Source: Cymbomonas tetramitiformis
Lineage: Eukaryota; Chlorophyta; Pyramimonadophyceae; Pyramimonadales; Pyramimonadaceae
Direction: 5' to 3'
Assembly: GCA_001247695.2 (NCBI GenBank)
Contig: LGRX02035255.1
Coordinates: 1 to 64,000, forward strand
Length of the DNA stretch: 64,000 bases
Shown piece by piece: positions 1 to 10,920 of this stretch. The translations under genes were made by a program, and so were the position numbers. The notes beneath the pieces are model-generated. The model saw nothing but the letters and a program-made list of their open reading frames with translations. It made no database searches and was not told where the DNA came from. Every line of letters begins with the position of its first letter. Position 1 is the stretch's first letter.

Positions 1-129
1 GGCTTGGTGACATTCCTATGTCATCGGGTGTATAATTCTACCGATTTATACCGACTTAAGCAAACTTAAGCAAACTTAAGCAAACTTAAGAAAGCTTAAG
101 CAAACTTAAGCAAAAACCTTGTTCTAGTG
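1..129. repeat. 129-bp direct repeat, left copy (LTR-like)
   Basis: This copy matches 4238-4366 with one substitution, so the two are recent duplicates. Both contain a six-unit decamer array (ACTTAAGCAA) and end in TTCTAGTG. The pair brackets the whole kinase-like gene. The left copy is cut by the window edge, so its true start and any target-site duplication cannot be seen. An LTR pair is the simplest reading; a segmental duplication is the alternative. Confidence 0.75.
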
Positions 130-209
130 AATGCAGGCATCAGGCGGGAACATATGAACATCATCCAATACCCAATACGAGGACATCGGCGACAAACCTA
201 CCTCTTAGG

Positions 210-3200
210 TTAGCATTCAATGGCGCTTATTGGTTTCCCAGACATCACTAACTTGCCATCGGTAGCCGCCTTGGAGGCCACAAAAAGACGGGCAAGGCTA
301 GCGGCGGATGGCCGTTTCGCGGGCTCGCGGTGCACGCAGTCCATAACTGGGTTCCAGATTGCACGGCTGACATAGGTATTGCTTGACCGCTTCCCCAGGA
401 TGTCATGCACAGTCGCGCTGGTGGCATCATCATTAACTCTCTTAAGGGCGTCACGTGAATCTCGAATCAAGATGCGCACGAGGATCGGGGCAATCGCCCA
501 CATGTCGGTTGCAGGTGTCGGTCCTCCATTACTGTACTCCGGCGCATACACGGATCCAGGCTTCTGATGTGCATCGTCAGGCGTTCCGGAGGTCCATCGG
601 TGCCTTCGGTAGTGGTCTTCAGGCAGCCCTTCCCTATGCTGCCGCCTTAATAGCCCGAAGTCGATGATGACCAAGCTGTCGGGCCTCGTCGGGGAAAGCA
701 CCATGTTTGTTGCCCGGACGTCCCCGTGGGAGATACCGGCTTTATGCAGCGCAGCAAAGCCTGTCAAGATTCTGGCGCACAGGTCTCTCTTGAAGGTCAT
801 GGTAACAGCCACGGGCGGTTGTGCCAGGAAGGCGTCCAGGGAGATGCCGTGGTCCATGGAAAGTAAGAACGGTGCACATGCGGGACGTTCTCGTTCGCCA
901 AGCTGCCGCAAACCGAAGTGGAGTATGGGCGACACGTACTGCGGAGCTGAATTCGCGGCGAGGGTCGTCATGTATAGTTCCCGAGCAAACTCGGAAAAGC
1001 GGGTTGACGCGCTTGGCCAGTGCTTTAGACTGAACTCTTTGTACACCAAAGGAACTGTGCCGTTGAGGGTGCAACCGACTCTGGTTGACGCGAAACCGCC
1101 GTCGCACTTTTTCGCCGGACCTAAAGGATTTGAGAACGTGACCATATTGTAGGAGACTTCACCCAAGTTGCAGTTCTGCGCCAGAGTGCGCGCGACATCC
1201 GGGCCGTAACGCCAGGCGGTTGTGCGTGGGTCTCGTGAGCTGGGACGACGGTTCACGGACGTGAGCTGGGAGTAGTACTCCGAGCAACCACCCACGAATA
1301 TGGGAAGCGGTGCTTGTGGAAGGGGTTTCTTCTCCTCGACAGAAGCTTCAAGTGCACTATTTGCCCTTTCCAACTTCACTAGTTTTTTCTTAAGACGCTT
1401 GGACTTGTTGTTACGGCTGCGGGTTTTGCGTTTCTTGGTCTTGCAAAAGGTGCAGCAACCGCCCTCCTCTATCAGACCTAGTATTACATTTAATGATGTT
1501 ACACACATACGACACGCCACAACGCACATGCGCCCACGGTCCGCCGTACCGGCCCGAAACAACCACATAACTCCTACCGGCCACACCCCCTGAATATGGT
1601 CGCGTGTCAGAGGAGCTGTCCTCACACCACACCAAATATATCCCGTGTGCCCTACCCACATGCGCCCACGGTCCACCGCACCAACTCGACACAACCACAT
1701 ACATCCTACCGCTCACACCCCCTTGTTATGGTCGCGTGTCAGAGGAGCTGTCCTCACACCGCACCAAATATATTCCGTGTCCCCAACCCACATGCGCCCA
1801 CGGTCCACCGCACCGACCCAAAACACACACACATACATGCTACCGGCCACACCCCCTTAATATGGTCGCGTGTCAGAGGATTTGTCCTCACACCGCACCA
1901 TAGATATTCGGTGTGCCCAACCCACATGCGCCCACGGTCCACCGCACCGACCCGAAACAAACACACACTTCTACATCCTACCGGCCACACCCCCTTGTTA
2001 TGGTCGCGTGTCAGAGGATTTGTCCTCACACCGCACCATAGATATTCGGTGTGCCCAACCACATGCGCCCACGGTCCACCGCACCGACCCAAAACAAACA
2101 CACACATCTACATCCTACCGGCCACACCCCCTTGTTATGGTCGCGTGTCAGAGGATTTGTCCTCACACCGCACCATAGATATTCGGTGTGCCCAACCCAC
2201 ATGCGCCCACGGTCCACCGCACCGACCCGAAACAAACACATACATCCTACCGGCCACACCCCCTTGTTATGGTCGCGTGTCAGAGGATTTGTCCTCACAC
2301 CGCACCATAGATATTCGGTGTGCCCAACCCACATGCGCCCACGGTCCACCGCACCGACCCGAAACAAACACATACATCCTACCGGCCACACCCCCTTAAT
2401 ATGGTCGCGTGCCAGAGGAGCTGTCCTCACACCGCACCATAGATATTCGGTGTGCCCAACCCACATGCGCCCACGGTCCACCGCACCGACCCGAAACAAA
2501 CACATACATCCTACCGGCCACACCCCCTTAATATGGTCGCGTGCCAGAGGAGCTGTCCTCACACCGCACCATAGATATTCGGTGTGCCCAACCCAAATGC
2601 GCCCACGGTCCACCGCACCGACCCAAAACAAACACACCCATCAACATCCTACCGGCCACACCCCCTTGTTATGGTCGCGTGTCGGAGGATTTGTCCTCAC
2701 ACCGCACCATAGATATTCGGTGTGCCCAACCCACATGCGCCCACGGTCCACCGCACCGACCCGAAACAAACGCATACATCCTACCGGCCACACCCCCTTA
2801 ATATGGTCGCGTGTCAGAGGAGCTGTCCTCACACCGCACCATATATATACGATTTGCCCAACCCACATGCGCCCACGGTCTGCCGCACCCACCCAAAACA
2901 AACACATACACCCTACCGGCCACACCCCCTTAATATGGTCGCGTGTCAGAGGAGTTGTCCTCACACCGCACCATACGTATTCAATGTGCCCTACCCATTT
3001 ACGCCCACGGTCTGCCGCACCAACCCGAAACAACCTCGAAAATTCCAGCTACCACACCCCGTTTCAACCGAGCCACGGGTCCGGGGGCGCGCCTCGAGCC
3101 TTGCAAAACAAGGACACGCGCACGCCTCTCCTAACCCACCGGCTGGGATCCTCACCTACCCCGACCGAAAATGCAATGTAGCCACGGGTACAGGGGGCGC

Positions 3201-3784
3201 GCAGCGAGCCTTGAATCAGGCCACGCGCACGCCGCTCCCGACCCACCGGCACATCATCGGGGAAAAGAAAAACAACCATTTGTCATGTAACCTTACCGGC
3301 CGGTCGAAGCAGTACCCTCCCGAGCTGACCACCATGCAGACACCAACACAAGTGGAACACGCTTGTTGTACGCACGTCTCTTTTTAAGCAACCTCTGACG
3401 GCGGAACGTGTGACATAAATTAGGTTCAAGATATGCAAACGGTTTCAGGAAACGCAGAAAACTCACCGGCGGTTCTGCAGGCTCTTCAGGCGCGCCGCCT
3501 TCTTCACCCGCGGGCTCCTCGTTGACGTCCTCATTGAGGTCCAACGCGGCTGCTGCACCGGCTTGGCCAGCTTGGCCCACAACCTGCACACCCGATAACC
3601 CGACTGTGTGGGGGGAAAAAACAAACGCAAAACGTCGGTCTAAGACCATGCTGTTTCACAAAATTTAAACTGAAACTCGCACCGGTGGATCTCCCCCGTT
3701 CCCGCCGTTGGAGCGTCCCGCCGCAGCAAGGAGTCTTGCTGCGCGATTGCTACCAGACGTACGTGCGGGAGGAGAAGACGCCAT
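210..3784 (-). CDS. Atypical protein-kinase-like gene, 3 putative exons
   Basis: Proposed exons on the minus strand are 3784-3683, 3583-3467 and 1466-210, all phase 0, giving about 491 residues. Exons 1 and 2 have clear splice sites: donor GTGCGAG, acceptor TGTGCAG and donor GTGAGT. The exon 3 acceptor is weak and least certain. The N-terminus is Ala/Gly/Glu-rich. Exon 3 opens with a short Cys pair and a Lys/Arg-rich stretch, followed by a kinase core: VAIK-like Lys in LVYKEF, catalytic loop HGDVRATN (Gly replaces the usual Arg of HRD), IIDFG, an APE-like YAPEYSNG, DMWAIAP and a late RPSAASL. The catalytic Asp, Asn and DFG are present, so activity is possible. The substrate is unknown. The second intron (about 2 kb) is almost entirely minisatellite. 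The gene lies between direct repeats, so it may be carried by an element. Confidence 0.6.
1500..3060. repeat. 132-bp minisatellite, about 12 units
   Basis: Tandem units contain ACATGCGCCCACGGTCCACC, ACCGGCCACACCCCC and GGTCGCGTGTCAGAGGA. Unit starts at 2201 and 2333 give a 132-bp period; other units differ by a few bases. The array keeps long open frames on both strands, so it generates spurious ORFs. It lies in the proposed second intron of the kinase-like gene. Confidence 0.9.
3064..3260. repeat. Two-copy repeat of about 110 bp
   Basis: GAGCCACGGGTCCGGGGGCGCGC near 3070 recurs as a close variant near 3180, each followed by a CACGCGCACGCC stretch and an ACCCACCGGC motif. It adjoins the 132-bp array and lies in the same intron. 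Confidence 0.6.
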
Positions 3785-4237
3785 GTTTATTATATATTCA
3801 AACTTCAAAATTTCTACTAGGGCGGAAAGGGAAGGTGGTCAAAAAACCTTCTCTTTCGAAAGAACGAATAAGCCCCGCCCGCCGCAGTTTAAACCCTCGC
3901 CTGATTTGAAATCGAGTGTTCCAAGTATTTATTATTTTACAGTATATATGTCACATGCGTGGGTATGATGACGATCGCGATTTTGATTGGACTACACCAC
4001 TGACAGGCTTTCCCCATTCACGACATTCCCTGACATATTTATAGTGCACGCGAGCCTTCGCGAATCAGGTTGCCACAAACTTTTATACCTCGACTGATTC
4101 AGTGTGTATAATTACTCATCGTCGACTGCCAGACAAATCTTTGGCCTTTTACAAACCCAGCCTCTTCGAGTCATATCTCCTAGCATCGCGCCAGTCATTC
4201 TGGGGCTCTCGCGTGAACCCTGGGGCATCCTGAAGCG
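3785..4237. other. Upstream region of the kinase-like gene
   Basis: AT-richer than its surroundings. It should hold the promoter of the minus-strand kinase-like gene. The start codon context is AAACATGG. I see no recognisable core element, RNA gene or further exon before the right direct repeat. Confidence 0.4.
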
Positions 4238-4366
4238 GGCTTGGTGACATTCCTATGTCATCGGGTGTATAATTCTACCGATTTATACCGACTTAAGCAA
4301 ACTTAAGCAAACTTAAGCAAACTTAAGAAAACTTAAGCAAACTTAAGCAAAAACCTTGTTCTAGTG
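4238..4366. repeat. 129-bp direct repeat, right copy (LTR-like)
   Basis: Partner of 1-129. It ends at TTCTAGTG and is followed directly by codons of the BED-finger gene, so this repeat or its element interrupts that gene. Confidence 0.75.
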
Positions 4367-4857
4367 TAAGAAGAACAAGCGCAAGGAGCGTGACAACGAT
4401 GGTGAAGGTTCGCACTACTACCTGCCTTTGCTCCGTTTATTTTGTGTGCATACTTCTCATTGTTCCTAGTATAATATATTCGCACTGTATGATGTTTCCA
4501 CACGCACCGGCAGGTGTTGAGGAGGACTGTGGCGGCTTCCAAAAACCGGCCGCGAATCTTCGGTCGCCCTACTGGCGGCATTTCAGCGTTCGCATGGAAG
4601 GCAAGAAGATCGTGGAGTACCGCTGCAGTCTTTGTGGACCCGACTCCACGCCCAAGGAGTATTGTGGTAACACCTCCAACCTACGAACTCACTTGGCACA
4701 TTGTCATAAGGGATCCCTCGTCGATATCAAGACCGAGAACTGCGAGACTGAGATAGATCTTCAAACTGGCGGGGAAAGCAGCAGCACTAAGAAGGGGAGC
4801 ATCGAGGCCTTGCTCCCTCAGCCCTCTGCTGAGCAACGTGACCGTCTGCACCAATAA
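4367..4857 (+). pseudogene. BED zinc-finger protein fragment (hAT transposase N-terminus)
   Basis: A Lys/Arg-rich stretch (KKNKRKERDND) at 4368-4401 is followed by a likely 112-bp intron, 4402-4513, and an exon at 4514-4857. The exon encodes a BED-type finger: SPYWRHF, then CSLC, then a TSNLRTHLAHCH tail (Cys2-His2 spacing). After the finger the chain reads AEQRDRLHQ and stops. In hAT-type proteins this junction normally leads into the catalytic core, which is absent. The 5' end is cut by the direct repeat and the 3' end runs into plastid-like DNA, so it is a broken remnant. Confidence 0.6.
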
Positions 4858-5015
4858 AACCTGATGAGGTTATTGATTATAAAAATATAAATTTATTACG
4901 TAAATTTATAACTGAACAAGGTAAAATTTTACCAAGACGAATGACACGACTTACAGTTAAACAACAAAGAGCAGTGACTCGAAGTATTAAACAAGCCCGC
5001 CGTATCGCCTATCCC
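4851..5015 (+). pseudogene. rps18: Plastid rps18 fragment in nuclear DNA
   Basis: Reading from 4851 gives the conserved body of plastid ribosomal protein S18: [28 protein letters not shown] and [18 protein letters not shown]. Codon use is strongly AT-biased (AAA, TTA, ATT, CAA), unlike the GC-rich BED exon just before it. This is typical of plastid genes. The N-terminal residues are missing, and similarity is lost just before the usual Leu-Leu-Pro-Phe end. It overlaps the last codons of the BED ORF. I read it as a nuclear insert of plastid DNA. A nuclear-encoded organelle S18 is unlikely given its composition and lack of a start. Confidence 0.8.
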
Positions 5016-6110
5016 CGCGAAATTGCACACATTCTATTTTTATTTATTTGTCAATCGGTTTATATATTTCCCCCTTAATAATATCCCCCCCTGCCATAAC
5101 CGATTTTTAAATGCCTATGGAACTGAGCTGTCGAAGATTGCGCCGCCTTTGCATTTCCCCGCCTTTCGCATTTTATGTTGGATGAATAGCAATTTTAATA
5201 CACTTTCTGTGAAATCGATACCACGTAGATAATATTTGCACGTGGAACATAAACGATAAGGGTGAGCCCCCCTCAAGGAAGGGGCCAAATCCGAGATAAA
5301 TTCAAAATCTGCTCCGATGCCCACGAAACTCGGTAACACGGCCGGGAATGGCGAAGTAAAAACACCCTCCAAAGGAAAATGTCTGAGTCCAAGTGGTCCG
5401 TAAGTTATAAGTGGTCAAAAACGGCCAAGTCGCCCGCAAGATTCCAAACTCCGCTAAAAGTTCACAAACAAGCGGCAAGCGTGGCAAATTAAGGTAAAAT
5501 GATACGGGTAAAGACGCATAGAGTAGTGAGGGAAAATGCGGAGCGGCGGGGGTGGGCGGAAAGTAGGAGAGTAGGGTCGAGGTCTCCGCGCTTGTCGATG
5601 TCCGAGGTCATGGCCTTTTTAACGTGTCGCGAATCACTTGGTACCAAACTCTGCGCAATGCTGCATACCATCGGGGGCCCCAGCGCTCTCTGACCCATCT
5701 TCTCCGTACTCTCCTCCGCCACTCGTCGCGCTTACCTCTCCATCCACGCAGTCAGTTGTGCCGCGAAAACGCGGCACCCCGCAACATTCTACCTACTCAG
5801 CCACGCTCGCCCCTCTACAGCTTTAGCCAGCCATTTAGTGGCTTTGAATCAAAACCACTTTAGGCAAGTGGTGGGCCTATAGCCTACTAGAATGTCCTAG
5901 TGACACAGTGAAAACGCTGAACGCCGTAGGGTTTGAGCGAGGCAATCGGGTATATCAAAAGATAGAAAATGAATACACGACTCTCGGGCTATCTAAGCTC
6001 TGAGGCCGTCACTAGGCAATCATATCGTGTGTCACAGTCTAAGCTACCGAAGTCGAACTACTGAGTACAAGTAGGAAGTCACTGTACTGTCACTGTCACT
6101 GTCATACGTC
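5016..6110. other. Intergenic, no gene recognised
   Basis: No coding signal beyond short chance ORFs. A perfect hairpin lies near 5759-5778 (GTGCCGC, four-base loop, GCGGCAC), and CACTGT microsatellite-like runs occur at 6080-6105. There is no tRNA or rRNA signature. Confidence 0.4.
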
Positions 6111-6159
6111 ATACGTGGTACTGAACTACCGAATCTCAGCAATCGATTCATGTTTTGGA

Positions 6160-6505
6160 ACGATCGAGGCACATATATTGGGACACTTTGACACATATTG
6201 GCCCAATATGTGTCAAAATGTCCCAATATATGTCAAAGTGTCCCAAATATGTGTCAAAGTGTCCCAATATGTGTCAAAGTGTCCCAATATGTGTCCAAGT
6301 GTCCCAATATGTGTCCAAGTGTCCCAATATGTGTCCAAGTGTCCCAATATGTGTGCAAGTGTCCCAATATGTGTCCAAGTGTCCCAATATGTGCCCAAGT
6401 GTCCCAATATGTGTCCAAGTGTCCCAATATGTGTCCAAGTGTCCCAATATGTGTCCAAGTGTCCCAATATGTGTCGGACACATATTGGGACATGTCCCAA
6501 TATGG
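6160..6505. repeat. 18-bp satellite array (GTCCCAATATGTGTCCAA)
   Basis: About 15 tandem 18-bp units with small variants. Both ends of the array turn into the inverted form (ATTGGGACA... and GACACATATTGGGACATG), so the block is bounded by inverted arms and could fold on itself. It directly abuts the truncated inverted LTR at 6516. Confidence 0.9.
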
Positions 6506-6515
6506 GCCCTTTTGC

Positions 6516-6755
6516 GCCACAGAGTGGCAGGCAGCTGAAGGACAAGGCGTGCGGATAATATTACCAAGTAAGGGTTGGCGGCTTGCGCCGCCAAGTTATT
6601 ACGAAGGGAAGATTGTCTGAGGCGGTCAGGCGCAGGTCGCAGCGTCATCGTCATAACGCGTGACACCGCGACCGCGACACTACGATGCTAAAGGTGAGTG
6701 CTACGAGGAGTCACTAATACTAGATACTACTATAGGGTACCTAATATTGTACTCT
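6516..6755 (-). mobile_element. Truncated solo LTR, inverted relative to 8620-8919
   Basis: The reverse complement aligns along most of the 300-bp LTR at 8620-8919 and 9993-10294, including the GGTACCTAATATTGTACTCT end and the GGCGGCTTGCGCCGCC palindrome. The outer end (TCATGAGAAACCC...) is missing and replaced by the 18-bp satellite. No partner LTR lies on its own side, so it is an older solo or truncated copy. Confidence 0.8.
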
Positions 6756-7860
6756 CCATGATCATGCAAGCACTTCTGGACACCAGACTGCTGCACTCAT
6801 ACCCCATCAAATACTTGCGCGTGCTTGCTACCGTTCAATAGCAACCGCGCCACATATCAAGTTCGTATAGAAATGACAGGTTACACTATTGATTTTATCC
6901 CCCCCACACCATCAATCATTCTTTATTTTCAATAGTATTTTGAGGCGATGCCGAATTAATTATTTTTTGAAAAGGGGCCTATCGCACGCTGAAACTTATT
7001 TAATTTTCGAACTATTTCTTGTCGCTTATTTCTCACATATTCCACTTGAGACTTAATTAATAACCAACTTATTTATCTATTGATACACACCGCTCATACC
7101 ACATAATATATATCATACCCTTGCATATCGACTCACTTTAATTCACATACGAACTAACTTTAAAAAATACACTGAGATTCATTAAGTGTCGGTGCGCAGG
7201 TGATTACACGAGAATGGAAATACACTGCACTGTAAACACCGTAACGAATACACAACACCTGGGTTGTGATAAACCCCTACCCCCCCTAGGTTTAAACCTG
7301 GGTTTAAACCTAAAATGACCCCCTCTGGTTTAAACCGGTTTGTGGTTTCACACTGTTAAGCCTAGTTTCACAATGTTAAGTCTAGTTTCACACTGTTAAG
7401 CATATCAAAGGGTACATGTTGTCTTTTCATTGTTAAGCATACAACAGGGGTAGACGCCATATTGAAATTCAGTCTGCTCTCTGGCAGCCGTGCGAGTAGC
7501 CGTTTGGTAATCGTACGGCGTGCTCTCTATCTCGTGTCTCGTCTCCTATTCCATACAACGATACAAGTGACAACAAATTCTGTGCACGCGATCAAACGAT
7601 TGTACCAACGGAGTGTAAGCCGTAGGATTTATTTATCGGCCAGGTAGCATCGTCGCGTCGCTAGGTCACGTATGGCGCGTACACGCCGTATATGGCAACG
7701 GCTGCAATGGGGGGGAATTCCGGGGGTTTTTTAAACCTGGGTTTAAACCTGAATTGACCCCCTCGGGTTTAAACCGGTTAACGGTTTATGCACAACCTAG
7801 CACAACACTGTTGGCTACATACACAGTTTGCTGAGTGTGCGCGCACTACGCTCACGCTTC
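6756..7860. repeat. AT-rich spacer with short direct repeats
   Basis: AT-rich sequence to about 7250. Two related blocks follow near 7285-7345 and 7727-7790, each AAACCTGGGTTTAAACCT then GACCCCCT then GGTTTAAACCGG, about 440 bp apart. Three copies of a 27-bp unit (TTTCACACTGTTAAGC) lie at 7348-7400. No convincing coding region. Confidence 0.45.
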
Positions 7861-8304
7861 GTTGGTGGTAGCTATGCCTTGCCCCGACTTGGCTTTTTGC
7901 ATTTGTGCTTTCATGATAGCACTCAGGTTGCGCAATATGACGTCCTGAAACTCAGCAGGAACGGCGCCGGGGAGGTCCCCTTCGTCAAGCTCCCAATTTC
8001 AGTACACAAACTCATCGTTGAAAAACTTGCACCAAGCCTTAACAAGGGTCTTGCCACTGGTAAAGGCATGCTCCAAAAAGCCGCCGACCATTCGTGTCTT
8101 CGCGTTAACGAGTGCAGAGGGCTTTGGGTAATACCACTGCCACAAGATCATGCCGCCTTCCACGTCGATATCTAACACATGAAGCAAGTGCAGAGGGGGA
8201 GATACAAACTTCCCAACCTTCAAACGAAAGCAAAACTCATCTTGACTTGCCGCAAGGCAAACACATACAGTTTCAGGAGTCATATCTTCAAGCTCATACT
8301 CCAA
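7860..8304 (-). pseudogene. Unknown ORF with in-frame stop (possible element gene)
   Basis: The minus-strand frame from 8304 encodes 101 residues (motifs VEGGMILWQWYYP and FLEHAFTSGKT). It meets a TGA at 7999-8001, then stays open in the same frame to about 7860 (WELDEGDLPG, FQDVILRNLSAIM). Codon use and composition look coding. Upstream reading breaks near 8310 with an apparent frame change. I do not recognise the family. It lies just left of an LTR element and may be a remnant of another transposon. Confidence 0.4.
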
Positions 8305-8619
8305 ATCCTCTGTGGCACGTCAAGTGCTTTGTGGCACTCATCTTTTTTGTTTCTCAGAAGCAGATCACACAACAGTTTCGAGTGTGAGTTTGAAAGAATG
8401 GTGCTGCCGGATGCCGAGTGCGCCGTGCGTGAAGCGATTGCGATAGAACACAACGTGGCCTCCTATCGTATGTACGTATGATATATTATTTGTCTATCTT
8501 ATGCACACTGTATATCGGTCTGGACCAATAATTATCCCGCTATTCATTTGTCTTGTGACACATGTGTGCCCACCGCCTTATATATTTTCCCAACTATTTC
8601 TCGTCCCTATTGCACAAAC

Positions 8620-8919
8620 TCACGTAGAGTACAATATTAGGTACCCTATAGTAGTATCTAGTAGTAGGTGACTCCTTGTGTCACTCAACCTGAAGCATCG
8701 TAGTTGCGGTCGCAGTGTCACACGTTATGATGATGACACTGCGACACGCGCCCCTCACAGACAATCTTCCCTTCGTAATAACTTGGCGGCGCAAGCCGCC
8801 AGCCCTTACTCTGGTAATATTATCCGCAACCATTGTCCTTCAGCTGCTGCCTTATGGCAGCTGTCGTACCGCCTTCTTTCCCCCCCTCATATAGCTAGTT
8901 TATTTCGGGTTTCTCATGA
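8620..8919 (+). repeat. Left LTR of the 8.6-10.3 kb element
   Basis: A 300-bp direct repeat of 9993-10294. It contains the GGCGGCGCAAGCCGCC palindrome and the polypyrimidine run CTTTCCCCCCCTC near its end. Confidence 0.9.
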
Positions 8920-9992
8920 GGTTATGGGCCTCGATTACGCTTCCTCTGCAGTTTTCAGATTCTGAAACACCCAATTTTGAGAATTCCCGCGTTCTCTAGC
9001 TTCAATTTTACAGCCGGCATGGTTTTTGCGACGATCTTGGCCAACGCGACCGCTGCATCTTTCTCTCGCTGCCACAAGGGAGTGGTGACCCCGGCAGCAA
9101 CATCTCTTTTCCGGAATTTGTGTCCCCGGAATTTCAGCCATTTCGATGGGAGTAGTGACCCCACTTTGGCGACCAACGTCATCCGATGACAACCTCTGAG
9201 CAGCAACCGCCGCCAGCCTGGATCCTCGCAGACCTGCTGCGCTGTCCGCTCTCTGCCTGTTTTCTAATCGCCCCCCTATTTCAGATCCTGAAAATCGGTA
9301 GTGCCAACACAATTCGCCATCGACTGTCAATTTTGCCACCTTCGAGGTTTTTAGAGGCAGCCGTATTTTTTATGTTGAACAATGGACTTCTAAGAAGTGG
9401 TAACCCGTCAACCGGACATCCTTGCCTCAACCCCTTTGTCTTCTTCGTCATTCTTTACTAATCAGCCATTTGGCAGATTTTCTGGCCAGATTTACAGCCC
9501 CATCGCGTTCGTCGACCCTTCTCTCCTCTCTACCCCTCTGGAAGTTGGGATTCCTCGACACCAACCTGAACAGCCTAACCCCTCAAAAGCTGTTCCTCAA
9601 CGGCATCATTTTCAAGAAAATTCGACGTGTTTTGTGTGGGCAACGTCGACATTTCCAGCCATATAACTTCGCGCGATCTGCCAAGGCCAATTCAGTTTTG
9701 ACCCTTCTCCACGTCCCCATGGCGTGTGATGATCTTCGAGGGACCTGAAATTTTCTTTAAGAACGACAATCAACATTCTCAACATTCCACGATCACACGG
9801 CTCGATCCCTTTCGTAGGTAGTGCTTAGAAGCACTTTACTTGGTAGTGCCTTAGAGGTAATTTGCCGAGTGTGCTTTTTGTACGTAAATCGGTAGTGCCC
9901 TAGACGTATTTTCTAGCATGCATACCGTAGTGTACCCTTCCATTAAATGGGTAGTGCTTCATCTTTAGTGACCACTTCGTAGTCAGGTAGTG

Positions 9993-10294
9993 TCACGTAG
10001 AGTACAATATTAGGTACCCTATAGTAGTATCTAGTAGTAGGTGACTCCTTGTGTCACTCAACCTGAAGCATCGTAGTTGCGGTCGCAGTGTCACACGTTA
10101 TGATGATGACACTGCGACACGCGCCCCTCACAGACAATCTTCCCTTCGTAATAACTTGGCGGCGCAAGCCGCCAGCCCTTACTTGGTAATATTATCCGCA
10201 AGCCTTGTCCTTCAGCTGCCTGCCACTCTGTGGCAGCTGTCGTACCGCCTTCTTTTCCCCCTCATATAGCTAGTTTATTTCGGGTTTCTCATGA
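9993..10294 (+). repeat. Right LTR of the 8.6-10.3 kb element
   Basis: Partner of 8620-8919. It is followed by the CAAAC target duplication. Confidence 0.9.
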
Positions 10295-10299
10295 CAAAC

Positions 10300-10920
10300 A
10301 CAGGATCTCGAAATAATTAATTAAGAGACTATTTCCTTGTTTGTCACTTGTTTGGGGGTCAGAGATATTTATTTTCCATGAATTGTTTTCGGATTTCGAT
10401 AAATTCGGTGAATAATTAATTATGGGTAAAATCAATAGTGTAACCACAGTACAATGGGTTTGGGTTTTCATGTACCCAAAGATGCCAAACAACCGAGGGC
10501 ATCCCATGCGTTCTAGAGCACGAGACCTGGGGAAAAAACAAACTGCCAAGAAATATATCTTTGAGTTGCCTAAAGCTCAAAGCTTTAAGCTACTTGTGCG
10601 CGAAACGCGCAATTTTTTTCTAAGGTAGATTTCTTGGGTTTGGGAAACGAACCCAAACCCAATATATCTGCCAAAGAAATAGATCTGCCGTTTTGAGCAC
10701 AAGTTGTTTCAGATGCTGTGCGTTGGTTGACTTTAAGATATCTATGTTAGAAATATTTATGCCAAGTTTCGCGTGCTAGAACGCACGGGAAGGCCTTGAC
10801 TGGCATTTTTGGGTTTGGGTACTTCAAAACCCAAACCCAAAAAGCTCGAAGTACCCAAACCCAAAAAGCTCGATGCTAAGATGCGCTCGTTTGGAGTGTA
10901 CTCAACGAATGTGCTTGCGC
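10300..10920. other. Spacer with GGGTTTGGG-type repeats
   Basis: Contains several inverted AACCCAAACCCAA / TTGGGTTTGGG runs (10440-10470, 10637-10670, 10808-10865). They resemble telomere-like repeats but do not form a perfect array. A 47-bp stretch at 10760 (CCAAGTTTCGCGTGC...) is repeated at 11580. No gene recognised. Confidence 0.4.

Larger units (their letters stand above)
8615..10299 (+). mobile_element. Copia-like LTR element without coding region (TSD CAAAC)
   Basis: LTRs lie at 8620-8919 and 9993-10294. They start TCACGTAG and end CTCATGA. Both flanks carry CAAAC (8615-8619 and 10295-10299), a 5-bp target duplication. Directly after the left LTR, 8920-8930 reads GGTTATGGGCC, the complement of the initiator tRNA-Met anticodon loop and the copia-type half-tRNA primer site. 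The 1.07-kb interior has no gag or pol that I can recognise, so the copy is non-autonomous. The LTRs differ at several sites, making this older than the element at 11891. Part of the interior is a degenerate GGTAGTGC-containing repeat (9820-9990). Confidence 0.9.

Noticed and set aside
1596..3387. Long ORFs of 200-376 codons on both strands
   Set aside because: They are readings of the 132-bp minisatellite, open in several frames at once, with no domain.
6115..6666. Several 110-147-codon ORFs rich in CPNMC or DTYWDT
   Set aside because: Artefacts of the 18-bp satellite, whose length is a multiple of three.
10637..10865. Interstitial telomere array
   Set aside because: GGGTTTGGG runs are few, imperfect and in both orientations.
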